Assembly: GCF_002776525.5 (NCBI RefSeq)
Contig: NC_045438.1
Coordinates: forward strand, 144,128,095 to 144,192,094
DNA from: Piliocolobus tephrosceles
Lineage: Eukaryota > Chordata > Mammalia > Primates > Cercopithecidae
Reading direction: 5' to 3'
Length of the DNA: 64,000 bases
Shown here: one piece after another, positions 35,331 to 47,846 of the stretch
How the letters are laid out: the number at the start of each line of letters is the position of its first letter
Numbering within the stretch: position 1 is the stretch's first letter
Notes under the pieces: model-generated
Databases searched by the model: none
What the model was told of the DNA's origin: nothing
What the model saw: the letters and a program-made list of their open reading frames with translations, nothing else
Made by a program: the position numbers and the translations under genes

Positions 35331-36084
35331 AGAATACGTATAGTTTTTTAAAAATGAAAAATATATTGTCCCTAAGTCTAACATTCAAACAATTGCATTT
35401 CATTTTTTAAAATTATCTTCTAGTTTTTCTCCATACATACATCTGTACATACAGATGTATGCGTGTATGTGTGCATATATGTAGTGTTTTTGCCATTGAA
35501 AAATAACTTTATTTTTATGAAGTGGAATTTGTGTCTATATATATATACACATATGTGTGTATGTATATATGTATATACAGAGTTGTAATCATGGAAAGTT
35601 TTTTTCATTATTTTTCTCTTATATTGTTTTTCTTATATTTTTCATACTTGCATAGTCTTTGTCATCATTTTTGATAGCAATATATACTGTTTTGTTGAGC
35701 TGATGTCATAAGTTACTTAATACAATTGTATTTAGAAAATTTCCATTGTTTGAGTCATCATCTTTAGGTATATAGATTTTTCCACATCTTAATTATTTTA
35801 TCAGGATAAATCAGGCAGACACTTACTGTCAAAGGATATAACACATTTTATGCCTCTGAATACCTAATTCTACAGAGTTTTGAAAAAATATATTAATTTA
35901 ATATGTTATCAGTAAGGTAGTTTTGCCTCAAATTTCTTTGCATTGGACAAATGATTTTTGAGTAACCTGAAGAATATGTAAAACTTTAGGTTTTCTTAAA
36001 GGTCTCTGAATTTGGCAGTATTTAGGCATTTGTTTCTTACTCACTTATCTTAGTATTTCCATTAGTAGCAGTCCGTATGGCTGA
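35331..36084. other. Intron 2, AT-rich with TA/TG low-complexity stretches
   Basis: Contains the hairpin at 35436-35461 and TATA/TGTA-rich text to 35580. Otherwise nothing was recognised. Confidence 0.65.
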
Positions 36085-37138
36085 TCTTCCTCTCTTTGCT
36101 TCCAAAACATTGCACTCTCTTGGTTTACCCCTTGCCATTGCACTCTCCTACCTCCCTGTCCACTTTTCTCCTGAGTCCTCTGGAATTTTTTTCTCCTCCA
36201 TTACCCAACCCCAAAGCTTGGTCCTGAACCAGTTTCTTTGCTTTCTACTCTCTTCCTTGCTGAGCACTTTCATTTTCATGGCTTTAAATATGATCAGTAT
36301 GCTGATTACTCTCACATTTGTGTCTCTAGCCCTGACTTCATGGAGCCCCAGCCTGCCTGCATGAATGGCACCTTTGTTTGGAGGTCTCGTAGACATCTCA
36401 GATGTATTGTCCAAGACTGAACTGTGGATCCACAGCCAGTGCAAATGTTCTTTGTCGCAGTAGACAGCATCACTGTCCACCTCACTGCTCCAGGTCTCCT
36501 TCGCTTACTAGCCACCAACTTCTTTCAACAAGTTCCAGCTTCTACTGCCAACATGTATCTAGGCTTCACACACTTTTCTTTTTTTCCTCAGTCGTCCCCT
36601 AGGAAAAGCTACCACCATCTCTGACTTAGATAACTCACCAGCCTCCTTTTTGGTCTCCTTGCTTCCAGTCTTGCTTTCTGCAGTCTCTTCTCCATGTGGC
36701 AGCTGGAGTGATATTTATAAAAATCTGCAGTGGAGTCTAATTATGCCGAGGCTGAAACCCAGCCTTCTTTCCTTGGTGTAGGAGGCCCTGCATTGTGCCC
36801 ACCAGCCTGTCCTTCTCTCCTCTTCCCTACTGCACTCCAGCAACTCCAGCCTCCTTTCTGCTCCCAAGGCATGCCCAGTTTTCTCTTTTCAGAGGTTTTG
36901 GACATCTCTGTCTTATCTCATGACTAGCTAATTTTCTTCAGAGCACTTTTCATAATTTGTGATTATGTATTTTTTTGGTTTGGTTTCTTATTTTTTTGTG
37001 TATCACTAACCCTCTCTTATTTTGTGGGCTTCATGAAGTCAGGGGTCTTGACTATTTTATTTACCAACAAATACTCAACACTTAGTCCAGTGCCCACCAT
37101 ACAGTAGATAACCAATAGATGTCGTTGAATGAATGAGC
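36085..37138 (+). mobile_element. Long L2 element, near 3' end complete
   Basis: About 1 kb of L2 in sense orientation, including GCAGCTGGAGTGATATTTAT, GGGCTTCATGAAGTCAGGGG and CCAGTGCCCACCATACAG. It ends TTGAATGAATGAG, the L2 3' terminal repeat. The many small ORFs here are not conserved genes. Confidence 0.82.
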
Positions 37139-37630
37139 CCTCTCTGTGGACAGTAAATAAACTATGAGGTACATAGAGGATTTACTGTAGACAGCTTCTG
37201 GTTTCAGAATGTGGGGTGCCTCTTAGGGCCTGTCTCTTCCTTTGGAAGGGGAGTATCATGTATGGAAGGCTTTCTTCTCTGCATTGGGGTTCTTCAGATG
37301 TCCTTAACCACTGCAGTAAAGGCTGGTGGCTGGTGTGGGTGACTTGATTCTAGGAGGTTCCTTAAGGCGCAAGTGCTTTGCTAAGGAGCTACAGAAACAT
37401 GCGTTATCTGGTACTATTTATGGGGCTGGTTATTTGAAAAAGAAAAAAAAAAAGCAAAGATCAGTAATCATTTTTCATCCTGGAACATTGTCCTTAAAGT
37501 GTGCTTCTGGAAATCAAAGTGTATTCCACTAGTATGTCGATCAGAGAGGTATAGCTATTATTTACCAACGGGAAAAACGGACATGAACTGCTGAGGCTGG
37601 ATTAATTTGAGTGGGAAACATGCTCAGATT

Positions 37631-37933
37631 ATTATTATTATTATTCTTTTTTTGCGATGGAGTCTTGCTCAGTCGCCCAGGCTGGAGTGCAGTGGCGCCA
37701 TCTCAGCTCACTGCAAGCTCCACCTCCCAGGTTCACGCCATCCTCCTGCCTCAGCCTCCCGAGTAGCTGGGACTACAGGCGCCCGCCACCACGCCCAGCT
37801 AATTTTTTGTATTTTTAGTGGAGACGAAGTTTCACTGTGTTAGCCAGGATGGTCTTGATCTCCTGACCTCGTGATCCACAGCCTCGGCCTCCCAAAGTGC
37901 TGGGATTACAGGCGTGAGCCACCGTGCCTGGCC
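37631..37933 (-). mobile_element. AluY-like (antisense) with ATT tail repeat
   Basis: Tail expanded as (ATT)n, then GATGGAGTCTTGCTCAGTCG, ending TGCCTGGCC. CTCAGATT is the target duplication. Confidence 0.95.
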
Positions 37934-38458
37934 TCAGATTCTTAAATTTAGCTTTTAGTCCTATTCCAAGAAAAACATATTTCTTTGGAAAGATCTCAAG
38001 CACTTAGCACTAGTATATTAGTATATAGTTTTGGTTAAGGACAGGACACATTTCTCTACCTTGAAACCACTGAGAACAATGCGAGTTAGCAGCATCATTG
38101 GTCTGTTGCTGAACAGTTGTGACCATGTTAGGAAAGGTTTCTGATCTTCAGGACTTTTTTCCAACGCTGACACTTATTCAAATTTAATTACTATCACATT
38201 TGCCTTGTGAAATGTAGCATCTAGTAAGCAACTGAAACTGAAGTATATAGATGCTTATATTAGAAACCTAGCTGACCTAGTAAATGTTCACTTTTAAACA
38301 GTTATGAGAAGAATCCTATATTGGATTCCACTGATGTTCATAATGATGATTTGTTCCATTCTAGAGGTTCCTATTGCATCAGCAATTGTTTGACATTTAG
38401 GGTTAGCAAAGTCATATTTTAAATTTTAATTTTATTATTTTTTTTTGTTTTGATTTTT

Positions 38459-38754
38459 GTTTTTTTTTGAGACAAGTTTTTGCTCTGTTGCCCAGACTGG
38501 AATGTATAGAGTAGCATGATCATAGCTCGTTTCAACCTTGAACGCCTAGGCTCAGGCAATCCTCCCACCTCAGCCTCCTGAGTAACTGGGATTACAGGCA
38601 TGAGCCACCGCACCTAGCTAATTTTAAACCTTTTTGTAGAAACAAGGTCTCACTTTGTTGCCCAGACTGGTCTTGAACTCTGGGCTTCAAGTGATTCTCC
38701 TGCCTTGGTCTCCCAAAGTACTGGGATTACAGGTATAAGGCACCATGCCTGGCT
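38459..38754 (-). mobile_element. AluJ (antisense)
   Basis: GAGACAAGTTTTTGCTCTGT, with older Alu variants such as ACCTTTTTGTAGAAACAAGG; ends TGCCTGGC. Confidence 0.93.
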
Positions 38755-40630
38755 CATATTTTTAATAGTTTAATTTTAAAAATTCTATTTTTGTTCAAAA
38801 TAACTTGCATTTTAATAACACTTTAGTATTTTTGGAGAATGTGAGAACTTGGAGAGATTGCTGAAATGCAGCGCCCTCATCCTGTACTGAGTATGCAAGT
38901 CACCCAGGTTGGTGAAATGACTGCCTCCGGAAACTCAGTGAGGAGCTGCGCTTCTAGGGCTAGGAGCTGACTCCCCAGTCCAGTGCTCCTGAATAAGCTG
39001 TGCCACCTTATTCTTCCCTTTACCGTTTTACTGTCTGTCATTCTGTCATCCCTGTAAGCTCAGTGAGAGTGGGGACCCCACCTGTCCTCTGCTGAATCCT
39101 TTGAAGAGATCACAGAGCCAGCACATTGTGGGTGAAAAACTAATATTTGCTAAAAATGTTAGCTTCCCTTTTCTTGCCATCTGTTGGTGGGTTCCCAGCT
39201 TTCTTAGTATTTCTGGAAGGACTGAATATAGATCATGTACAGTTGGCACATTCTCCAGTGGGAATCCTGGGGCTAAATGACTTATTTCCTTGCAGGTGAA
39301 GCTGCACCCACCTACATGGGCTGCCCACTGCATACTCAGCATTGCTCACTGTCATCTTGCATTGTTATGTACACACTGCCAGCCGCCCTGCATTCCTAGT
39401 GGAAAATTTACATTCCACTGCCTAGATATGTTTGATAACCAAAATCCCATTTGGGAAAATAAAACAAAACAAAAAATGGCAATGGTGGGATCTAAGTATG
39501 GTGTAGTAAGTTAAGAAAGAATACAGAAGAAAAGACAAACAATCCCCAAATACTTTTATTTTTTTTTCCCCCTAGTGCTTGGTTAGTGGCAGTTACTGTA
39601 ACTTCTGAGAATTCTCTTGAGTTAATTGGTTATTTTTTAACTTTATGGGGGCCATATTATGCTCTTAAGCATAGCATTAGGGAAACCCATGAGCATTTAC
39701 TTGTGAATACCTTAACAAGTATTCAAGTACTATTTATTTTCTTGTAAGATAAAGTGCCCATTGCAAATAATTATTTTTAGAATAAGTTAGTACACTTGAG
39801 GCTTAACATTATATATTCAGAATGCTTAGGACCATCTGTGGAAATATTTCTGTGGTGATATATTCCACAGAAAACAATAAAGAGAAAATCAAACCGGAAT
39901 TTCAATCTTAAACATTTGTGGTATGAAAACTGATTTGAAACATCAAAATTTGCTGAGAAGACTTAGCAATCTAAACATTTATTTAATATATACTTACATT
40001 GAAGAGTTTTCCAAAGAAGGTATTACTTATGATGCGTATCTTATCTTCTGGGTCACTTTTAGGTTAAAAAAGAAATATTTTACTTTGCTTTGTTTTGAAT
40101 AGCGTATCATCTGTTTGCTTGTTAGTTAATTTGGTTTGAATTGTTTTCCTGTCTCAGTGAATGAAGGCATTCATTTAGATCAAAGTACAAAAGGCAAAAT
40201 ATGCAAGCCGATGCTATGGTATCCATTATTGGGAGGAAAATAGCCATCTGAATAAGGAATGATAATCCACACTTGACAGATGAGCCCTAACCCTTCCTTT
40301 GGGAATCAGCCCCTGTACTGGGTACAGCAACGTGGGGACCAATAGAGAGGACCCAGGTAGAGATAAGTGGTTTCATCAGCTCGTAGAAACTAATTGGACC
40401 CTTCTGGGAATGTTCCAGACAGCTTGTTCATTATAATTAAAGTCATCTTCTCTATGTTCTCACTGGTTAGTGCAATTGGAATAAAAAAATTATTATTATA
40501 TAATAATGCCAGTAAACAGATTCTTTCCAAAATATTTCCGTGGCTGGCCTGATTTTGCTACCATCCCTGGAGTCTGGAATTTCTAGAAGTTACTGGGATT
40601 TAACAGATTTTAATTTTCATTGCACTGAGT
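38755..40630. other. Intron 2, mostly unique
   Basis: Possible L2/MIR traces at 38880-39080 (GTAAGCTCAGTGAGAGTGGG). No confident feature up to the LTR7. Confidence 0.6.
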
Positions 40631-41076
40631 TGTTATGCGCGTCCGTGTGAAGAGACCACCAAACAGGCTTTGTGTGAGCAATAAAGCTTTTTAATCACCT
40701 GGGTGCCGGCGGACTGAGTCTGCACCTGGGTGCAGCAAAGGGAGATAGGGGTGGGGCGGTTTTATAGGATTTGGGTAGATAGTGGAAGATTACAGTTAAG
40801 GGGTTGTTTTTTCTTCTTTTGTGGGCAGGGGTGGGGGTCACAAGGTGCTTGATGTGGAGCTCTTGAGACTCATTGTCCAGGAGAAGGAATGTCACAAGGT
40901 CGATTGATCGGTTAGGGTGGGGCAGGAACAAATCACAATGGTGGAATGTCATCAGTTAAGGCAGGAATTAGCTATTTTCACTTCTTTTGTGGTTCTCAGT
41001 TGCTTCAGGCCATCTGAATGCATAGGTGCTGGTCACAGGGGATATGATGGCTTAGCTTGGGCTCAGAGGCCTGACA
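40631..41076 (-). mobile_element. Solo LTR7 (HERV-H type LTR)
   Basis: The - strand begins TGTCAGGCCTCTGAGCCCAA and runs 446 bp to the end of the LTR. It has an AATAAA-type signal near the 3' side (CAATAAAGC at about 40679 on the + strand). The 5-bp flanks TGAGT and TGAGG differ at one base, as expected for an aged target-site duplication. No internal retroviral sequence adjoins it, so this is a recombination-derived solo LTR. LTR7 is known as an enhancer/promoter active in pluripotent cells; activity of this copy is not known. Confidence 0.9.
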
Positions 41077-41174
41077 TGAGGTTGTACATAAATTGTACTG
41101 TTAGCCTCATGTGACGAATATTTGATAGTAGCCAAGGGGAGAGAGACTTGGGTGAACTTGAGAACCTAGGTGCT

Positions 41175-41340
41175 GCAAGGCACAGTAGGAAGAACTCTGG
41201 TTTGGAAGTCAGAAGTGGATGCGTGTGACTGCTTCTTTACCTACTGAGTGACCTTGAGAGATGGGGAGGCTCATGTTTTCCCATCTATACAATTAGAGTA
41301 ATGGTAACCTCATAAGGTTATTTTGAGGAACAAATGTGAA
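41175..41340 (+). mobile_element. MIR
   Basis: GGTTTGGAAGTCAGAAGTGG, TGAGTGACCTTGAGAG, TTTTCCCATCTATACAATTA and CATAAGGTTATTTTGAGGA follow MIR order. Confidence 0.8.
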
Positions 41341-41375
41341 TATAAATGAAAACCTTTGATAAATTCTGATGTGTG

Positions 41376-41678
41376 TTTTTTTTTTTTTTTTTTTTTTGAG
41401 ACGGAGTCTTGCTCTGCCACCCAGGCTGGAGTGCAGTGGCTGGATCTCAGCTCACTACAAGCTCCACCTCCCGGGTTTACGCCATTCTCCCGCCTCAGCC
41501 TCCCGAGTAGCTGGGACCACAGGCGCCCGCCTCGTCGCCCGGCTAGTTTTTTGTATTTTTAGTAGAGACGGGGTTTCACCGTATTAGCCAGGATGGTCTC
41601 GATCACCTGACCTCGTGATCCGCCCGTCTCGGCCTCCCAAAGTGCTGGGATTACAGGCTTGAGCCACCGCGCCCGGCC
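41376..41678 (-). mobile_element. AluYR-like (antisense), Old World monkey lineage
   Basis: 22 T, then GAGACGGAGTCTTGCTCTGC. Diagnostic stretches are GTGGCTGGATCTCAGCTCAC, CGTCGCCCGGCTAGTTTTTT and CAGGCTTGAGCCACCGCGCC. It retains many CpGs, so it is young. Flanks repeat CTGATGTGT. Confidence 0.95.
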
Positions 41679-43219
41679 TGATGTGTTTTACAACTGTAAA
41701 TTTATTAGAAAATAACCACCTTAGAATGATACCGTGAAAAGTCAAAGTAACACATGGAAAGTATTTGATGCAGTTCTGAGCATAATATATGCTCAAAAAT
41801 TGATGTCCTAATTGTTGTTTAATTAAAGTATGTACTAAGCAAATTCTGTATTCAAAGCACCAAGAATAGGTTTTTTGGTTATAGATAAGGCTGTTTACTA
41901 AGAAAACAAATAAATATGCAGTCTACATAAATATTGATGCCAGTAGGGACTATGTTAAATTTATAAAACATATTGTACGAAAAGTTCAGACAAAATGATT
42001 TGCATTTTGGAAGATAGAAATTATCCAGCCAAGTGAATGGTAAGTGTGGTAATAGGAGAAATAGGGTTACAGTGTGGTAGGATGGCGTCAGCTCAAATAT
42101 GATCTCAAATAATCACGTCTAAGACACGAGGATATCATCTGAAGCCAATGGCAGCTCTTATAGGTGTTTGCATACAGACGTCACATGTTTGGGTCTGTGC
42201 TTCAAGAAGACGAATTCACACAGAGTTGGATGAGAGAGGAAAGATGTTAGAGGCAGGAATCCTGGTTAGACCATGCTAGGTGCAGCTCCTAGAGGATTTG
42301 TGAGGACCTGGCCTTTGGCAGATAAGAAGGGGACAGATAAAATAATTTTGAGTGGGGACAGCTCTGAGATTTCATCAGTGGTAGCGATGTGTCCTGTGGT
42401 AACATTTTCTTGCAACTGCTTTGAAAAAAAATGCAAGTGATTTATGAAAATTGAATAATGCAAAACAAATTTCTTATGTTTTAGTGACTCCGCTGAATTG
42501 ATGACTGGTTAGGTATAGACAAACTTTTACAAATCTTAGTTTTAATGAAAAGCATTAGACATATCCAGCCAGGTATACAGATTTGGTGTCAGGAGGAAAA
42601 TCTGGACTACAGATAGGGATTTAGTTGTCACTGGCAAAATGATGTTGGTCATAAACAACATGGCATGTGATAAATTTGACCAAGAGAGTGTTTGGGTTAA
42701 ATGCTGGGAAGGCAGAGATGGAATTCTGGGGGAGAAATACCAACATGTGATGTGAGCCGAGGAGGAGGAGGAATTGTTGGTATAGGAAACTGAGACTGGT
42801 CACAGAAGGATGGGGTTCAGAGACAACACATTGCTGAATTGTGATGGAGTGTCCAGTTACGCATTCCCTGTTAGTATTTTCCTTTGATACCATAGAAGAT
42901 TACATACTCAAAATACCCGGGAGCTGTACTATTTCAGATTAACAATACTTATTTAATTTTCTGGAGCTTAATTTTTTGGAGCTCGATTTTCTTACATACA
43001 AAAGAGTGCAATACTAGAAAAAGATATTTTAGCATGTCAGATATTATATGGGATATAATGTTCTATAAGATATAGCCAAGTATACAAAGCATATTTGTTT
43101 AAAAAACACTTTAATATAAATCTACTATGAAAATTAATCAAGAAAATGGATATTATGTTTCTTTTGTAATTTTGCATTGACCAAAAACATCTGAATTTAC
43201 TTGATTAATATTTATCTGG
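41679..43219. other. Intron 2, mostly unique
   Basis: Parts of 42170-42890 resemble old dispersed repeats in style, but no family was assigned. No gene was seen. Confidence 0.55.
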
Positions 43220-43265
43220 TATATCTTTTTCCATAGTTTTAATCTACCCATATCTTGCTTTTGTC

Positions 43266-43390
43266 TTTTTTTAATAGACAGGGTCTCACTATGTTGCCCA
43301 AGCTGGTCCTGAACTCCTGGGCTTGAGCAATCCTCCCATCTTAGCCTGCCAAAGTGCTGGGATTATGGGCATGGGCCACCATGCCTGGCC
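43266..43390 (-). mobile_element. Alu monomer (antisense)
   Basis: TAGACAGGGTCTCACTATGT through ATGCCTGGCC, one arm only. Confidence 0.88.
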
Positions 43391-43905
43391 TACTCACATC
43401 TTTATATTTAAAGTGTGTCTCTTATAAACGGTATATAGTGAGATCTTGTTCCTTTATCCAGTGTGCCTGTCTCTGTCCTTTAATTGGAGTTTTTAGTTCA
43501 TTTGAATTTACTGAATTACTGGCATGATTAGAATTGAGTTTATCATGTTATTTGTTTATTCTATCTAATATTTGTTTTTCTTCCTTCTTTCTTGCCTTTT
43601 TTATTAATAGATTCATCAAACATTTAAACAGCTATTTCATTTTATCTCTCTATTAGCTTTTTAGCTATGCCTCTTTGGGATTTTGTTTTCAGTACTTACT
43701 CTAGGGCTCACAATATGCATCCTTAACTTACTTTAGTCTGCCTTCAAATAATATTATGCCAGTTCTGTACAACAGTATAATTTCATTTATCTTTAGTGAT
43801 ACCTTTGTGTTCCTATTAAATATTTTACTTATATGTGTGCTACCAATCTCATGAATCATCATTATTATTTTTGTTTTAAAGTAGTCTTTAGGACTTTTTC
43901 TTTTT

Positions 43906-44182
43906 CTTTTTTTTTTTGAGATGGAGTATTGCACTGTCACCTGGGCTGGAGCGCAATGGCATGATCTCAGCTAACTGCAACCTCCGCCTCCTGAGTTCAA
44001 GTGATTCTCCCATCTCAGCCTCCCGAGTAGCTGGGATTACAGGTGCCTGCCACCATGCCCAGCTAATTTGTTATATTTTTAGGAGAGATGGGTTTTCACC
44101 ATGTTGGTCAGGCTGGTCTTCAACTCCTGACCTTGTGATCAACCAGCCTTGGCCTCCCCAAGTGCTGGGATTACAGGCGTGG
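43906..44182 (-). mobile_element. Alu (antisense)
   Basis: Poly-T, GAGATGGAGTATTGCACTGT to GGGATTACAGGCGTGG; the last 20 bp of the 5' end are missing. Confidence 0.94.
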
Positions 44183-44790
44183 ATTAATTTTTTTAAGTTT
44201 TAAAAATTACTCACATATTTACATTCAATGTCCTTTTATTTTTCTGTGCAGATCTAGGTTTCTATCTTGTATTATTTTCATTATCTGAAGAACTTCCTTT
44301 ACGATTTTTTGGTAGCGTGGGTCTGGCAACAGTCAGTTCTCTTGGCTTTTTTTCTGTCTAAAAAAGGTCTTTGTTTCAACTTCCTTTTTTGGAAGGTATT
44401 TTCTCAGGGCACATTCTGTTGTGTCTAATCTGCAAAAGCGCACTGAATGAATTCTTCATTACACATATTCTGTTTTTTAGTTCTAGAATTTTTGTTTCTT
44501 TAGAGTTTCGATTTCTGGGCTAAAATTCCTCATATTTTATCTTTTTTCCACCTTTTCTACTGAATTCTTTAACATGTTTATAACATTTATATTAAATCCT
44601 TATTTGCTAATTTCAATATCATGATCATCTCTGGGTTTGACTTTATTTCTCTTGGTAGTGGGTCATCATGTTTTCTGCTTTATTTACATGTTTTGTAGTT
44701 TTTGTTGTATACTAGTCATTTTGTATGAAATTTTGTATAAAACTTATAGAAATTTAAAGTAGGTGAGAATTATCCCCAGGAAAACACATG

Positions 44791-46295
44791 TCTCCTTCTT
44801 CTATTGGGCTACTAGGGAAAGGAGCTGATTTTGTAGTATAATCCATAATTGAGCTGGGAACAGGCTGGGCTGCAGTTTTAGTTAGATTTAGTTTACTAAT
44901 GGTTTCAAACTCTTTGAGGGTGAAATCAGGGCTTGCTTTCTGTGCAACAGGACTTGGGAGTTAATGTTGGTGAGATTTAGAAATCTGTCTCTACAATTAG
45001 TCCAGCTATTAGCTGTTTATACCACTGGAGATTCTCTCTGTTACCTAGCTTTTCACACCATGGGATTCCTTTCTCTGCTCTTTTGCCCTGCTCTTGGCTT
45101 TTGTTACACTTCTGTGCACTTGAAGAAGGCTCCATGGGGAATAATTCGTGGGTGATGCGGACATGCTCTACATCTGGGTTGTCTTGGTCATGCTGACTAA
45201 CACAGGCTGACTGTCTATGGAGGTTTATTCCTCTGCCTTTTGTGACCCCTGGGGATGAAAGCAGCTGAAGATTTCTTCTCACTTAGAAAGGGTTCATCCC
45301 TCTCTGGAATTTAGTTCATCTAGACTTCTTTGCATCCTAACAAAGTGACATTGGTACTTTCCAATGTCAGTTATGACACATCCCCTCAAAAATAGGGCCC
45401 GCTCAGTCTAGCAGATCTCACAGACATCTTAGCCAGTCTTTCTCTCATTTAAAAAATAGTGATACTGAAAAAAAAATGATTCTTTAAAAAATCTTTTTTA
45501 GAACAATCTGTAATTCGGATATATCTGGTGTATTGACTCCTAGATAAATTATTTTCTAGTCTGGTGTCCTTTACTTGCCTTTGGCCCTTCTCATTTATCA
45601 AAAAGTGGTGAAAACTGATTCATTATTTTGTAAAGGATTTTGTTCTCTTTGATGCTGTGTACTGTTTAAGTAGTAACAGTGTCCTCTAACATCACCATTT
45701 TGAGAACCTACTTTTCCTTAATTCCATACAATAAAGAAAGTAGGGTTTAAGCTTCTTTGTGTAGGTTGGCTTATATTTTGCAAATAAGAAATTTCACTGC
45801 ATATTTTTCTTTAAATGCCTAAGACTATCTCATGGACAGTCACAAAAATCTGATAGGTATTTTTTAAAGTTATCAAAAATTGAGCTTTTAAATTGTATGA
45901 TCAGTTCTTCCAAGAGGTTAATGGTCATTAGGTTTTTGTGATGGTGTCATTTAACAGCATCCTTTCCTCACCTCCTTAGACAAAGTTTGTTTTTTTTTGG
46001 ACCAGGTTTTCAAGACGTGGTGAATGCTGAGATTTGAGGCAGATGGATTCTCAGAAGCATTCAGTTTACAGCCCCAGGGAGCGATATTGCCACTTTATTA
46101 ATTAGTTCATGGAGCATCCCTTTGGGCTAGTTTAGCAAGATTATTCCTACTTTTATAGGTCTAGAAATTGAGGTGTGAAGTGTTGAATTGGTTCATGTAA
46201 AAAAATTTAGGCAATCAGTGTCAAAATTCAGAATTCCAGACCTTTAGTCAGTTACTCAGTTTATCACCCCCTTGATCTTGTTATTCCAAATGTGT
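44791..46295. other. Intron 2, no recognised feature
   Basis: Unique intronic sequence. The overlapping ORFs at 44960-45280 lack any known motif. Confidence 0.6.
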
Positions 46296-46605
46296 TTTTT
46301 TTTTTTTTTTTTTTTTGAGACGAAGTCTCGCTCTGTGGCCCGGGCTGCAGTGCAGTGGCCGGATCTCAGCTCACTGCAAGCTCCGACTCCCAGGTTCACG
46401 CCATTCTCCTGCCTCAGCCTCCCGAGTAGCTGGGACTACAGGTGCCCGCCACCTCGCCTGGCTAGTTTTTTTTTTTTTGTATTTTTTAGTAGAGACGGGG
46501 TTTCACCATGTTAGCCAGGATGGTCTCGATCTGCTGACCTCGTGATCTGCTCGCCTCGGCCTCCCAAAGTGCTGGGATTACAGGCTTGAGCCACCGCGCC
46601 TGGCC
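46296..46605 (-). mobile_element. AluYR-like (antisense), Old World monkey lineage
   Basis: 21 T, then GAGACGAAGTCTCGCTCTGT. It has GTGGCCGGATCTCAGCTCAC, ACCTCGCCTGGCTAGTTTTT and CAGGCTTGAGCCACCGCGCC. A perfect TCCAAATGTGT duplication flanks it, so it is a young insertion. Confidence 0.96.
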
Positions 46606-46990
46606 TCCAAATGTGTATTTTTAAAGGAACAATTTTGATTTTATTGATTTCATTTTTCATAGCAAACAAATACATCCAACTTTTAACTTCAATGTTGACC
46701 CAGCTGTGATATTGACCTACTGTTACGGAATTTGTAAACTTGACTTAAATTACTTACGTAAACTTACTGGGTTCACATGAAGCATTTTATTTTTGTATGG
46801 TCATCTGTGACATAAACACAATCTAAATCTAAATAAGATGTCAGAGACAGACTGATATGTTGGAAACAGCATGTGATTTGTATCCAAGTTCTGCACTAGG
46901 CTCCTAGCTCATCCCATTCCAGCAGGGTAAGAATAGTTAAGTTACTTTTGCCACCTTTGACTTCAGAAATATTTCTAAGAAATATTTTGC

Positions 46991-47037
<47 letters not shown>

Positions 47038-47047
47038 NNNNNNNNNN

Positions 47048-47108
<61 letters not shown>

Positions 47109-47125
47109 CATCCATCCATCCATCC
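46991..47125. repeat. (CTAT)n/(CCAT)n microsatellite with 10-N gap
   Basis: A GATA-type tetranucleotide array (CTAT units) is interrupted by ten N at 47038-47047. It changes to CCAT units at about 47107-47125. The N run indicates the assembler could not resolve repeat number. Confidence 0.97.
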
Positions 47126-47554
47126 TCCACTCAGGGGTTAGAAATGGGGTTTTGTCAGCCTCTTCAGCCTGCTACAGAATGACTCCTCTCTCTAATTCAC
47201 TCGGCTAACCTACTGCTCATATATAAATAAGGTTTTTCAAGACAATGTTGAGCCCAGTGCAGAATCAAGGCAAGAGGTGTGTCCTGCTTTTACTTGGTGT
47301 TGATTCCTTCACCAAATGACAAAGTCAAAGTACAAAGTGAAATATTGAATTTTGCAGTGATAACTTATCATTTGATTGGTTTCATAGTCACAGATTACAC
47401 GCTGGTCAGCCTGCTCACTCCATCCTTGGGTACACGGGGGTCTGAGTGGGAATACCTCATGCTCCATCTCTAGGTGTCCATCTCCTCAAACTAGGAGTGT
47501 TGATACTTAATATTACCCTCATATTTCAAGTTAACATTTCTTTTCTTTACTGTC

Positions 47555-47846
47555 TTTTATTTTGAGATAGAGTTTTGCTCTTGTTACTCAGGCTGAAGTG
47601 CAGTGGCGCAATCTTGGCTCACTGCAACCACTGCCTTCTGGGTTCAAGCGATTCTCATCTCTCAGCTTCTAAGTAGCTGGAATTACAGGTGCGCACCACC
47701 ACGCCCAGCTAATTTTTTTGTGTTTAGTAGAGATGGGGTTTCACTGTGTTGGCCACGGCTGGTCTCGAACTCCTGACCTCAGGTGATCCACCCGCCTTGG
47801 CCTCTCAAAGTGCTGGGACTAAAGGTGTAAGCCACCACGCCTGGCC
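47555..47846 (-). mobile_element. AluS (antisense)
   Basis: GAGATAGAGTTTTGCTCTTG to CACGCCTGGCC. Confidence 0.94.

Larger units (their letters stand above)
43220..44790 (-). mobile_element. Old L1M (antisense) with two Alu insertions
   Basis: GTGTCTCTTATAAACGGTAT, TTTAATTGGAGTTTTTAGTT and GGCACATTCTGTTGTGTC are antisense L1 ORF2-region landmarks. It is split by Alu sequences at 43266-43390 and 43906-44182. Confidence 0.72.

Noticed and set aside
36077..36624. Cluster of overlapping ORFs on both strands at 36 kb as a small gene
   Set aside because: The region is a sense L2 element ending in TGAATGAATGAG; the ORFs are incidental.
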